Of a DNA stretch of 34,159 nucleotides, positions 8,673 to 16,464 are shown in pieces (the first letter of the stretch is position 1; the number at the start of each line of letters is the position of its first letter). This stretch comes from Bifidobacterium breve. GTDB lineage: Bacteria; Actinomycetota; Acidimicrobiia; Acidimicrobiales; Acidimicrobilacustridaceae. The notes beneath the pieces are model-generated. The model had not been told where the DNA came from. It searched no databases and worked only from the letters and a program-made list of their open reading frames with translations. Position numbers and translations under genes: made by a program. The stretch is taken from contig CAMCTW010000009.1 in NCBI GenBank assembly GCA_945878645.1, positions 1-34,159 of the forward strand. The letters run 5' to 3'.

Positions 8673-9959
8673 TCAGGAACGTTGCAGTTGAGTGTGTGGT
8701 GCGAGCCCGGGACACTTTGACGCGTCTTCGGGAACCTCGCGAAAATCGAGGAACTCGAACACCTCGGCCTTCGTCGGACACCACTTGTCGGCAAGAGGCT
8801 GCAGGGCCTCGACATCGAAGTGATAGAGCCGAGCCGCGTTGGTGGTCAGCATCTTGGTTGTCTCGTCTGGGTCGACTCCACCAAAGGTGAGACGGAGTTG
8901 CTCACGGGTGTAGGGATAGGTGGCCTCGAGATGCGGGTAATCACTGCCCCACGCGATGTTGTCGACACCGACCTGATGACGCAGCGCCCCTTCGATCGGT
9001 CGCAGGAAACTGGCGCCGATCGCGCATTGGCGCTTCCAGTACTCGCTCGGCTTCATCGTCATCTGTTCGGTCGCTACTCGACCGAACAACGCCTCTGATC
9101 CGTAATTGGCATGCTTCATCCGCTCAAAGAAGACATCGAGTTCGTCGAGTGTGTCGACGATCCACTTCGTGCCTGTTTCGGTATTGACGAACCGGAGATT
9201 CGGATATCGCTCGAAGACACCACTGAACATGAGATGCCACAACGCCCGATGACCCCACCAGGTGACTTCGAGCATGAACATGGCCATTGACGCCGGGTAA
9301 TACGGGCCGAAGTCCGGAGTTCCTCCGCCACTGTGATGGGTCACCGTGAAATCGAGATCGGCACACGCAGCCCATAGCGGTTCGTAAATCGGCGAATACA
9401 GCGGTTCGAAACCAGAACCAGGGGGGGCGCCAGGCAGCAACATGCCACCGCGCAAATTGTTCTCGCGGGCCCATTCGAGTTCGCGCACCGATCCTTCGAC
9501 ATCGCCGAGGAACACCTGCACGACACCCGATCGCTGCAGGGGTGCTTCGGCGACGAAATCGGCAAGCCATCGATTATGGGCGCGCAATCCGGCGAAACGG
9601 AGTTCGGCGTTGTCGATGGCGAGCGGTGGAGCTTCGAACATCGTGGAGGGAACGGGCGCGAAAGGAGGCTGGGTGTTGGGGAAGATCACTTCGGCAACGA
9701 CGCCATCGGCTAACTGCTCGCTCCAGCGTCGCTCGAGATCCCAATTGCGATTCGCATCGGCAACTGGATCGCCGCCTACACCAACGTTGAGCACCGATTC
9801 ATCGCCCATGCGTTCACTCATCATCTGATGAGCGGCCTCGATCTGCGCGACCCACTGGTCGAACTGCTCGTGGTACTTCTTCTCGAGATAGGGCTTGTAC
9901 CCACGAATGTCGGAGCCCGCGTGGCAATCAGCAGAGATAACGACGTGGTGTTCGCTCAT
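8673..9959 (-). CDS. Amidohydrolase family protein (amidohydrolase_2)
   Basis: 'VVISADCHAGSD', 'TVTHHSGGGTPDFG', 'IAWGSDYPHLEATYPY'. Confidence 0.88.
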   Translation of the reverse strand: MSEHHVVISADCHAGSDIRGYKPYLEKKYHEQFDQWVAQIEAAHQMMSERMGDESVLNVGVGGDPVADANRNWDLERRWSEQLADGVVAEVIFPNTQPPFAPVPSTMFEAPPLAIDNAELRFAGLRAHNRWLADFVAEAPLQRSGVVQVFLGDVEGSVRELEWARENNLRGGMLLPGAPPGSGFEPLYSPIYEPLWAACADLDFTVTHHSGGGTPDFGPYYPASMAMFMLEVTWWGHRALWHLMFSGVFERYPNLRFVNTETGTKWIVDTLDELDVFFERMKHANYGSEALFGRVATEQMTMKPSEYWKRQCAIGASFLRPIEGALRHQVGVDNIAWGSDYPHLEATYPYTREQLRLTFGGVDPDETTKMLTTNAARLYHFDVEALQPLADKWCPTKAEVFEFLDFREVPEDASKCPGLAPHTQLQRS

Positions 9960-9962
9960 CGG

Positions 9963-10742
9963 TCAGTCCTTTGAACCCAGCACCGACATGTCGTCGTAGC
10001 GCTGGTGGATGAACGGTTCGATGTCGCCACGCGGCACGGTTCCCATCACCTTGGCGTGGATCACCGTGGCGCGCTGTGCCCATGTGGCCTCGATGATTCT
10101 GCGCACGGGCAGATCAGCGATCGGATCAAGCGGAGAGTCTTTGAGAATGACCGTTGCGTCGACGAGTTCGACGTCGCGTTCCTTGTGGTGCTTGTAGGAG
10201 TGGATCAGAAGCGGATCGCTGTCGAGATGATCCTTATTCTCCGGTGAGGGAGAGATCTTGAAATAGAAGTCGCAACTGTCGCGCTCAACGGCAGGACGGC
10301 TTCCGGAAATGGTGCCGGTTACCTCCGCGAGGGTGAAACCGAGACGAGTGAGTTTCCCCGAGACACTGTCGCCATCGCGATCGATTGAGAGTTCGGCAAT
10401 CTTCTTGGGTTCACCGAAGACCTCGCGCCCACCGACGGTGGCCTGTTCCGTCGTCATCGGCATGAAGAGCGGGTATTCGCCCTCCTGATCACCATGCATG
10501 GCATGGACACCGAACCAACCGGCACCGAACCGAAGATTCCCGGGCATCACAACCTGCGTGAGGTTGAGCCTCACGTAGGGCTTTGCGTGCGGAGTGAGCG
10601 GTTTCGGAAGGACCGCTGCGATGACCTCGGGATCGGTCTCGTAGATGACTTCGAGACACGTCGACCAGGTTTCGGTGCCGGTGGCCTCGAGTTCGCGGTT
10701 GCGGCGTTCGGCCGGTGACTTCGCGGCGTAGCGAATAGACAT
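9963..10742 (-). CDS. Acetoacetate decarboxylase family protein
   Basis: 'REVFGEPKKIAEL' (tandem Lys characteristic of ADC-fold enzymes), 'MPMTTEQATVGG'; AAGGGGGATGTCATG start context. Confidence 0.85.
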   Translation of the reverse strand: MSIRYAAKSPAERRNRELEATGTETWSTCLEVIYETDPEVIAAVLPKPLTPHAKPYVRLNLTQVVMPGNLRFGAGWFGVHAMHGDQEGEYPLFMPMTTEQATVGGREVFGEPKKIAELSIDRDGDSVSGKLTRLGFTLAEVTGTISGSRPAVERDSCDFYFKISPSPENKDHLDSDPLLIHSYKHHKERDVELVDATVILKDSPLDPIADLPVRRIIEATWAQRATVIHAKVMGTVPRGDIEPFIHQRYDDMSVLGSKD

Positions 10743-10860
10743 GACATCCCCCTTCAGTGGTCACGCACCCCAGTGTCGTGCCCTGTAGCGAGGTTACTGC
10801 GCACGCGACTCCGAGTGCTCGAAAAACACGAGGGAGGGGGCAGGCGCGCGTCGGTTTCAT

Positions 10861-10866
10861 TAGGGT
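10861..10866 (+). promoter_or_regulatory. Putative -10 element TAGGGT for the methyltransferase gene (leaderless-type spacing)
   Basis: TAGGGT lies 9 nt upstream of ATG 10876, with no SD between. Confidence 0.4.
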
Positions 10867-10875
10867 TTGACCCCC

Positions 10876-11802
10876 ATGGCTGAGCGACGCACCCGAGAGG
10901 GCACTGCCACCTCCGAATTCGGAGTGTCCAAGCGCGAGAACCACGACTCGACGTCGTTCTATGAGCGTTTCCCGGCCCCGACATTGCTCGACGACGACAC
11001 GGTTGTGCCGTGCCCGGTGAAGGACACCATCTTCTGCGGCGACTCTCGCGACCTTTCAGCGATTCCCGATAACTCCATCGCCCTCGTCGTGACCTCGCCT
11101 CCGTACTTTGCGGGCAAGGCCTACGAAACCGAGTTAGGCCAGGGCGCAGTTCCCGCTTCGTATCTCGATTACCTCGTAATGTTGCGCGATGTATTCGCCG
11201 AATGCTGGCGAGTCCTTGAACCGGGCGGCCGCATTGCCGTGAATATCGCGAACCTCGGGCGCAAACCGTTCCGTTCACTCGCCAGCGATGTCACAACAAT
11301 CCTGCAGAACGATCTTGGTTTCCTGCTTCGCGGCGAGATCGTCTGGATCAAAGCCGAAGGGGCCAGCGGCAACTGCGCGTGGGGTTCCTATGCGTCAGCA
11401 GCTAATCCCGTGCTGCGCGATCTCACCGAACGCATCGTGATCGCCTCGAAAGGCCGGTTCGATCGAGCGCAGAAGCGTTCCGTGCGTGAAAAGAACGGTC
11501 TACCGTTCGAGAACTCAATTGATCCCGACGATTTCATGGCCTGGACCCTCGATACGTGGAAGATCGCGCCGGAATCAGCCAAGCGTGTTGGTCACCCGGC
11601 TCCGTTCCCGGCCGAACTCCCCCGTCGCTGCATTGAACTGTTCACTTATGTCGGCGACACAGTGCTCGACCCATTTATGGGAGCCGGCCAAACCGCCATT
11701 GCCGCGATGCGCACCGGTCGTCATTACGTAGGCATGGAACTCGACCCTGACTATGTCGCCCTTGCCGAACGACGCGTGGAAGAAGCCCGCAACGCTGGTT
11801 GA
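10876..11802 (+). CDS. Site-specific DNA methyltransferase (N4C/N6A, beta-like motif order)
   Basis: 'DTIFCGDSRDLSAIPDNSIALVVTSPPYF' (motif IV TSPPY) followed C-terminally by 'DPFMGAGQTAIAA' (motif I). Confidence 0.9.
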   Translation: MAERRTREGTATSEFGVSKRENHDSTSFYERFPAPTLLDDDTVVPCPVKDTIFCGDSRDLSAIPDNSIALVVTSPPYFAGKAYETELGQGAVPASYLDYLVMLRDVFAECWRVLEPGGRIAVNIANLGRKPFRSLASDVTTILQNDLGFLLRGEIVWIKAEGASGNCAWGSYASAANPVLRDLTERIVIASKGRFDRAQKRSVREKNGLPFENSIDPDDFMAWTLDTWKIAPESAKRVGHPAPFPAELPRRCIELFTYVGDTVLDPFMGAGQTAIAAMRTGRHYVGMELDPDYVALAERRVEEARNAG

Positions 11803-11810
11803 CTAGTCCC

Positions 11811-12275
11811 ATGCTCACCAAGGGAATCAACCACGTTGCCTTCATCACCGCTGACCTCGATCGCCTGATCGCGTTCTACACCGAGGTGTTCGACGCAGAA
11901 CTGATGCGCGATGGTTCTGAGTTTCCCGAGGGCAAAGGTCCCCGCCTCGCTGTTCTCAAACTGAGCGAATGGTCAGAGGTGAACGTCTTCGAAATTGAAG
12001 GCAATACCGAACACGAACGTCAGACCCCAATGTTTGGCCGCGGCCGCGTTGACCACTTCGCCATCCAGGCCGAATCACTCGAAGCCTTCGAAACCATTCG
12101 TGAGCGCCTCATGGCCAAGGGCTCGACCGATGATTTCGTCACCGATTTCGGCCCGTTCCTTAGCCTTTTCTGGCGTGATCCCGATGGCCTTGAAGGCGAA
12201 GTATGTGTCGACAACCCCGATGCAACGCCCGGCGTGATGAATCCGCCAGGTACCCGCGCTGCTCGGTACAGCTGA
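11811..12275 (+). CDS. VOC (glyoxalase/bleomycin resistance) family protein
   Basis: 'INHVAFITADLDRLIAFYTEVFDAEL ... VDHFAIQAES ... FWRDPDGLEGEVCV'. Start taken at ATG 11811. Confidence 0.88.
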   Translation: MLTKGINHVAFITADLDRLIAFYTEVFDAELMRDGSEFPEGKGPRLAVLKLSEWSEVNVFEIEGNTEHERQTPMFGRGRVDHFAIQAESLEAFETIRERLMAKGSTDDFVTDFGPFLSLFWRDPDGLEGEVCVDNPDATPGVMNPPGTRAARYS

Positions 12276-12355
12276 GCGATTCGAGGCCCATCGCCTCGTG
12301 CCTTGCTCCCGAGCCCGGATAGGCTGCGCACCAGTCATTTCACCCGGAGGGGACC

Positions 12356-12469
12356 ATGGAGCAGACGCTCGAAATCACCGAAACCGAGGCCGTCGAGACC
12401 GACGAGGCCATCGAAGAAGAAATGCTCGTCGAGGAGATCTCCATCGACGGCATGTGCGGCGTCTACTAA
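12356..12469 (+). CDS. mftA: Mycofactocin precursor peptide MftA
   Basis: Direct translation MEQTLEITETEAVETDEAIEEEMLVEEISIDGMCGVY*, with the hallmark IDGMCGVY C-terminus; SD GGAGGGG upstream; immediately upstream of mftB/mftC. Absent from the supplied ORF track because it is short. Confidence 0.96.
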   Translation: MEQTLEITETEAVETDEAIEEEMLVEEISIDGMCGVY

Positions 12470-12503
12470 GACCCGCCTGAATGTCCTCGGGCATTCACTC
12501 TTC

Positions 12504-12788
12504 ATGACCGCCGTTGCCTTCGATGCCGACCGCCCCTGGCGGCTCCACGAACGGGTCGCGCTGCGGCCCGAGCCCTTCGGCGCGCTCGCCTATCACTATG
12601 GCAATCGCCGACTCACCTTCTTGCGTTCGCCTGATCTGGTGACGCTGGTTGAGTCGCTGAATGACCAGCCTTCGGCACGCGCTGCGTTCGATGCCGCTGG
12701 TCTCGACGCCAAGCGATGGCCGTCATTTGAAAAAGCACTCACCTCACTCGCCGCTGGCGACTTTCTTGTCCTTGAAAACGTCGCGTAG
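12504..12788 (+). CDS. mftB: Mycofactocin biosynthesis chaperone MftB (RRE/PqqD-like)
   Basis: 94 aa from ATG 12504 (MTAVAFDADRPWRLHERVALRPEPFGALAYHYGNRRLTFLRSPDLVTLVESL...), typical MftB between mftA and mftC. Confidence 0.93.
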   Translation: MTAVAFDADRPWRLHERVALRPEPFGALAYHYGNRRLTFLRSPDLVTLVESLNDQPSARAAFDAAGLDAKRWPSFEKALTSLAAGDFLVLENVA

Positions 12789-12799
12789 GAAGACACCAC

Positions 12800-13933
12800 A
12801 TGACCGCGCTCACTGAACAACTCGCCGAGGGACTCAACTCCCCCATCTGTCTCACCTGGGAATGGACCTACGCCTGCGATCTGCAGTGCGTGCACTGTCT
12901 GTCGTCATCGGGCCGTCGTGATCCCGACGAGTTGTCGACCGAACAGATGAAGGACGTCGTCGACCAGCTCGCCGAGATGCAGGTGTTCTACGTCAACATC
13001 GGCGGCGGCGAGCCCATGCTGCGTCCCGACTTCTTCGAGATCGTCGAGTACTGCGTCGAAAAGGGTGTTGGCGTGAAGTTCTCGACCAACGGTGGTCGCA
13101 TCACCGCCGAGACCGCCAAGCGTCTGGCGTCGATGAACTACGTCGACATTCAGATCTCGCTTGATGGTGTCGACGAAGTAACCAACGACGCGGTGCGCGG
13201 TGAAGGCACCTACGCCCGAGTTCGCACCGCCATGAACCACTTGCGCGATGCCGACTTCGGTCAGTTCAAGCTTTCTGTCGTCATGACTCGCGAGAACGTT
13301 GAGCAGGTTGACGCGTACGAGGCGCTCGCCAACGAATACGGCGCCGAGTTGCGACTCACCCGCTTCCGTCCGTCCGGCCGCGGCATCGAGACCTGGCACG
13401 ACCTGCATCCGACGCAGGCACAACAGGTTGAGCTCTACCACTGGCTTCTGGCCCGTCCCCAGGTGCTCACCGGCGATTCGTTCTTCCATCTCTCTGCACT
13501 CGGCGAACCGCTTCCTGGTCTCAACCTCTGCGGTGCTGGTCGCGTTGTGTGTCTGATCGATCCGGTTGGCGACGTGTTCGCCTGCCCGTTCGTCCTACAC
13601 GACGAGTTCAAGGCCGGTTCGATCCACGGCGAAGGCGGCTTCCGTGCCGTGTGGCAAACATCCGATCTCTTCACCTCATTGCGCGAGCCCTCGAACCCGG
13701 GCGCCTGCGGTTCCTGCGGAAGTTTCGATGCGTGCGGTGGTGGCTGCATGGCGACCAAGTTCTTCACTGGCCTGCCGCTTGACGCTCCCGATCCGGAGTG
13801 CGTGTTCGGTCATGGTGAAACAGCGCTGGCCGAACTCGAAGCCAACGGCGGCGCCGTTCGCCCCGGCGTCAGCAAGGATCACTCGAAGCCGATCGGCTTC
13901 GGCAAAAAGCGCATCCCGGTTTCAATCCTCTGA
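12800..13933 (+). CDS. mftC: Mycofactocin radical SAM maturase MftC
   Basis: Radical SAM CxxxCxxC in 'WTYACDLQCVHCLSSSG', SPASM-type cysteines 'CGAGRVVCLIDPVGDVFACPFV...CGSCGSFDACGGGC', next to mftA/B. Confidence 0.97.
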   Translation: MTALTEQLAEGLNSPICLTWEWTYACDLQCVHCLSSSGRRDPDELSTEQMKDVVDQLAEMQVFYVNIGGGEPMLRPDFFEIVEYCVEKGVGVKFSTNGGRITAETAKRLASMNYVDIQISLDGVDEVTNDAVRGEGTYARVRTAMNHLRDADFGQFKLSVVMTRENVEQVDAYEALANEYGAELRLTRFRPSGRGIETWHDLHPTQAQQVELYHWLLARPQVLTGDSFFHLSALGEPLPGLNLCGAGRVVCLIDPVGDVFACPFVLHDEFKAGSIHGEGGFRAVWQTSDLFTSLREPSNPGACGSCGSFDACGGGCMATKFFTGLPLDAPDPECVFGHGETALAELEANGGAVRPGVSKDHSKPIGFGKKRIPVSIL

Positions 13934-13936
13934 CCG

Positions 13937-13942
13937 TAGGAT
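13937..13942 (+). promoter_or_regulatory. Putative -10 TAGGAT (within CCGTAGGAT) before the 75-aa ORF
   Basis: TAGGAT is 6 nt upstream of ATG 13949; the motif recurs at three other gene starts in the window. Confidence 0.45.
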
Positions 13943-13948
13943 TCATCC

Positions 13949-14176
13949 ATGGCCAACCTGCGTCGTGACGAGATCAACCGTTCAGGTGTGAACGATCTCG
14001 AAGACGAGCGCGGCGTGGATGTCTCGCAGATTCAAGCCCAATTGCGACTCAGCGTGCCCGAACGGGTTCGAACGATGGTTGCGATTGCGAACACGAAAAT
14101 CGCCATGCAAGAAGCGGCAAAGAATCAAGCCGCGTTGCCGCACTTGGAAACCTTGCGCGATCAACGAGCGGAGTAG
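13949..14176 (+). CDS. Small hypothetical protein (75 aa) between mftC and mftD
   Basis: MANLRRDEINRSGVNDLEDERGVDVSQIQAQLRLSVPERVRTMVAIANTKIAMQEAAKNQAALPHLETLRDQRAE; promoter-like motif immediately upstream; 'VDVSQIQAQLRLSVPERVRTM' resembles short helical regions of some nucleotidyltransferase-associated small proteins (weak). Confidence 0.65.
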   Translation: MANLRRDEINRSGVNDLEDERGVDVSQIQAQLRLSVPERVRTMVAIANTKIAMQEAAKNQAALPHLETLRDQRAE

Positions 14177-14185
14177 TTCCTACTC
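14171..14185. repeat. Inverted repeat GAGTAG-ttc-CTACTC at the convergent junction (possible weak hairpin)
   Basis: Perfect 6-bp arms with a 3-nt loop spanning the stop codon of the 75-aa ORF, between it and the 3' end of mftD. No T-tract. Confidence 0.35.
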
Positions 14186-14201
14186 GGAGAGTGGTGGCTA
14201 G

Positions 14202-15377
14202 TTACTTGTCGCCCAGAGTGACGAAGAAATCGCGCGGGGCGACCACATCGTCGGGCGTGAGTTCGCTGATATGCGACTTGCCGAGGCCAAGCAGGCATGA
14301 GTCGATGCCGCCGTGCAGGATGTCGAGCACGTTCTCGACGCCGGCCTGACCATTGGCAGCGAGACCCCACAAGTACGCACGACCGATCATCACGGCCTTC
14401 GCTCCCATAGCAACGGCCTTCACAACATCGCTGCCGCGACGAATACCGCCGTCGAGCACAACATCGATGTCGTTACCGACTGCAGCAACAATTGCCGGGA
14501 GCACACGAATTGGCGATGGTGTTCCGTCGAGGTTGTTGCCACCGTGGTTCGAAACGGAAAGGCCCGTGGCACCAAGGTCACGAACGCGTTTGGCGTCGTC
14601 GACACGGCACACGCCCTTGATGACAAACGGTCCGTCCCACTGCGAACGCAACCATGCGATGTCTTCCCAACTGGGAGGAGGCATCTGCATCCACTCGTAG
14701 TACGCACCAAAGAATGCGGGCGGCTTCTGGCCGGGGTGCGCCATGTTCGGCGCACTGAGGTCGGGAAGCTTGCCGGTCTTGAGATAGGCGATGAGCCACT
14801 TGGGCTTTGACAGTGCTTGCGGCGACAACTTGATCATCGTCTTGAGATCAAGTTTCTCGGGGATCCAGGGGCTACCCCAGTCGCGACCGTTCGAGAAGGT
14901 CCAGTCGAGCGTGAGGATGATGCCCTTGGCGCCGGCGGCCTTGGCGCGCTCAAGGCGCTGCACCATGACGTCGCGGCCACCGCTCCAGTACATCTGGAAA
15001 AGCAATTGCGAGTTCACCGCAGCGACTTCTTCCATCGACTTGCTGCCGAATGAACTGAGACCCATCGGGATGCCGCGGTTGGCGGCGGCGCGCCCGACAG
15101 CAACCTCACCGTCGGGATGCACGGCCTGTACGCCCGTGGGCGAAATGATCACGGGCATCGAAATATCGAGACCGAACACCGAAGTGTTCATCGAACGTTC
15201 GGCCTGAAGACCAGCGACATGAGGGGCGAGTCCGAGTTGATCGAACGAGGTCAGGTTGCCGTTAAGCGACAAGCCCTTTTCGGCACCACCGATGATGGCG
15301 CCATAGACCGACTTCGGCAGACGCTTCTCGGCCCGGTGCTGTGCCACGGCAACAGTTTCAAACCACTTATTGGCCAT
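14202..15377 (-). CDS. mftD: Mycofactocin system FMN-dependent (alpha-hydroxy-acid dehydrogenase type) protein MftD
   Basis: 'MANKWFETVAVAQHRAEKRLPKSVYGAIIGGAEKGL', 'GLSVSNHGGNNLDGTPSPIRVLPAIV', 'LDGGIRRGSDVVKAVAMGAKAVMIGRAYLWGL'. Confidence 0.95.
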   Translation of the reverse strand: MANKWFETVAVAQHRAEKRLPKSVYGAIIGGAEKGLSLNGNLTSFDQLGLAPHVAGLQAERSMNTSVFGLDISMPVIISPTGVQAVHPDGEVAVGRAAANRGIPMGLSSFGSKSMEEVAAVNSQLLFQMYWSGGRDVMVQRLERAKAAGAKGIILTLDWTFSNGRDWGSPWIPEKLDLKTMIKLSPQALSKPKWLIAYLKTGKLPDLSAPNMAHPGQKPPAFFGAYYEWMQMPPPSWEDIAWLRSQWDGPFVIKGVCRVDDAKRVRDLGATGLSVSNHGGNNLDGTPSPIRVLPAIVAAVGNDIDVVLDGGIRRGSDVVKAVAMGAKAVMIGRAYLWGLAANGQAGVENVLDILHGGIDSCLLGLGKSHISELTPDDVVAPRDFFVTLGDK

Positions 15378-15444
15378 CTCAGCCCTCCCAGAACGAAGGT
15401 GAACTCTACCGGGACGCCCCGATCAGGCCCCATTCGGCCGTCAG

Positions 15445-16413
15445 TCACCAAAAAATATGGTGACCATCGTTCGGATCATCAGGAGTGAGCACCCCGAATT
15501 CCTGCCGAACCTCTTCGAGTGGGCGTTCCGCTAACAGGAGATGATCGACAAACGCGAAATCTCCTGTGGTTTTCGCCCCACGCTCAAATTCCTGGCCGAG
15601 GAGTTCCGCAGCCCCCGGCCTCGCCAACGTGTACTCGCTTTCGACGATGTCATCGATCGTTCCCAGCCCCGCCTCGTGCACCACCAACGGAGAAAAGAAC
15701 GCAAACGTATTCACGGGGTTGTCGTCCATTGCCATTTGGAATGCGCCAAGGGCAATCTCACCTGGGCCCGTCGGAGCAATGCCCGAGATCACGTGAATCA
15801 TGTCGTGATCAAAATACAGATACGTATTCGGCGTTACTTCGGTTCCGGGAACCGCGAATCCATAGGTTCGGTAGAACTCACTGAGCGACCAACCGACGGT
15901 TCCTTCGGGCAGTGTGTGAAAACGTTCGATGCGCTCTTGAAGTTCAGGATCGAGTTTCGGGGTTTCTACTGCTCGATCGCGGAAAGCGACCTCAGAACGA
16001 TCTACTGCGAACGCGTTGAAAAATCGATCGAAATCACTCTTCGCTTTTTCTACGCCCTCGTCGATGGCGGTTCGGAAAATTTGTACTTCTTCGGGCGAAG
16101 AACCCAAGGCTGCGCTGTAGGACTCTGTGGCTCGCACTTGCTCATCAGTGAGCGGATGGCGACACATTTCAAGGGTGAACATGACTTCACCAAATCGACG
16201 ACGAGCGCCAGCGGTCGTGATGACGGCTGCGACCTCCGCCGACGACAGCGGCGAAAGGCCGGCTGGGTCAAGGTCTGGGCGCTGCCATAAGTGAGCAGTG
16301 ATCGCCCGCAACACCGCGAGTTGTTCATCCGTTGCACCGCCGTCCACATCAATAGCTCCAACGAGCCCACGAACCATCGGTTCAACAAGTTCAGGTGAAA
16401 CAAGCAACGCCAT
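15445..16413 (-). CDS. TerB-like + Coq4-like fusion protein (paralogue 1)
   Basis: N-terminus 'VRGLVGAIDVDGGATDEQLAVLRAITAHLW' is TerB-like; C-terminal half 'LPEGTVGWSLSEFYRTYGF...HDMIHVISGIAPTGPGEIALGAF' matches the Coq4 HDxxH-x11-E pattern. Start at ATG 16413. Confidence 0.72.
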   Translation of the reverse strand: MALLVSPELVEPMVRGLVGAIDVDGGATDEQLAVLRAITAHLWQRPDLDPAGLSPLSSAEVAAVITTAGARRRFGEVMFTLEMCRHPLTDEQVRATESYSAALGSSPEEVQIFRTAIDEGVEKAKSDFDRFFNAFAVDRSEVAFRDRAVETPKLDPELQERIERFHTLPEGTVGWSLSEFYRTYGFAVPGTEVTPNTYLYFDHDMIHVISGIAPTGPGEIALGAFQMAMDDNPVNTFAFFSPLVVHEAGLGTIDDIVESEYTLARPGAAELLGQEFERGAKTTGDFAFVDHLLLAERPLEEVRQEFGVLTPDDPNDGHHIFW

Positions 16414-16464
16414 ATCCGCACGCTTTCTTATGCGAACTTGCACGCTGCCGCCCGCTACTTGTGT

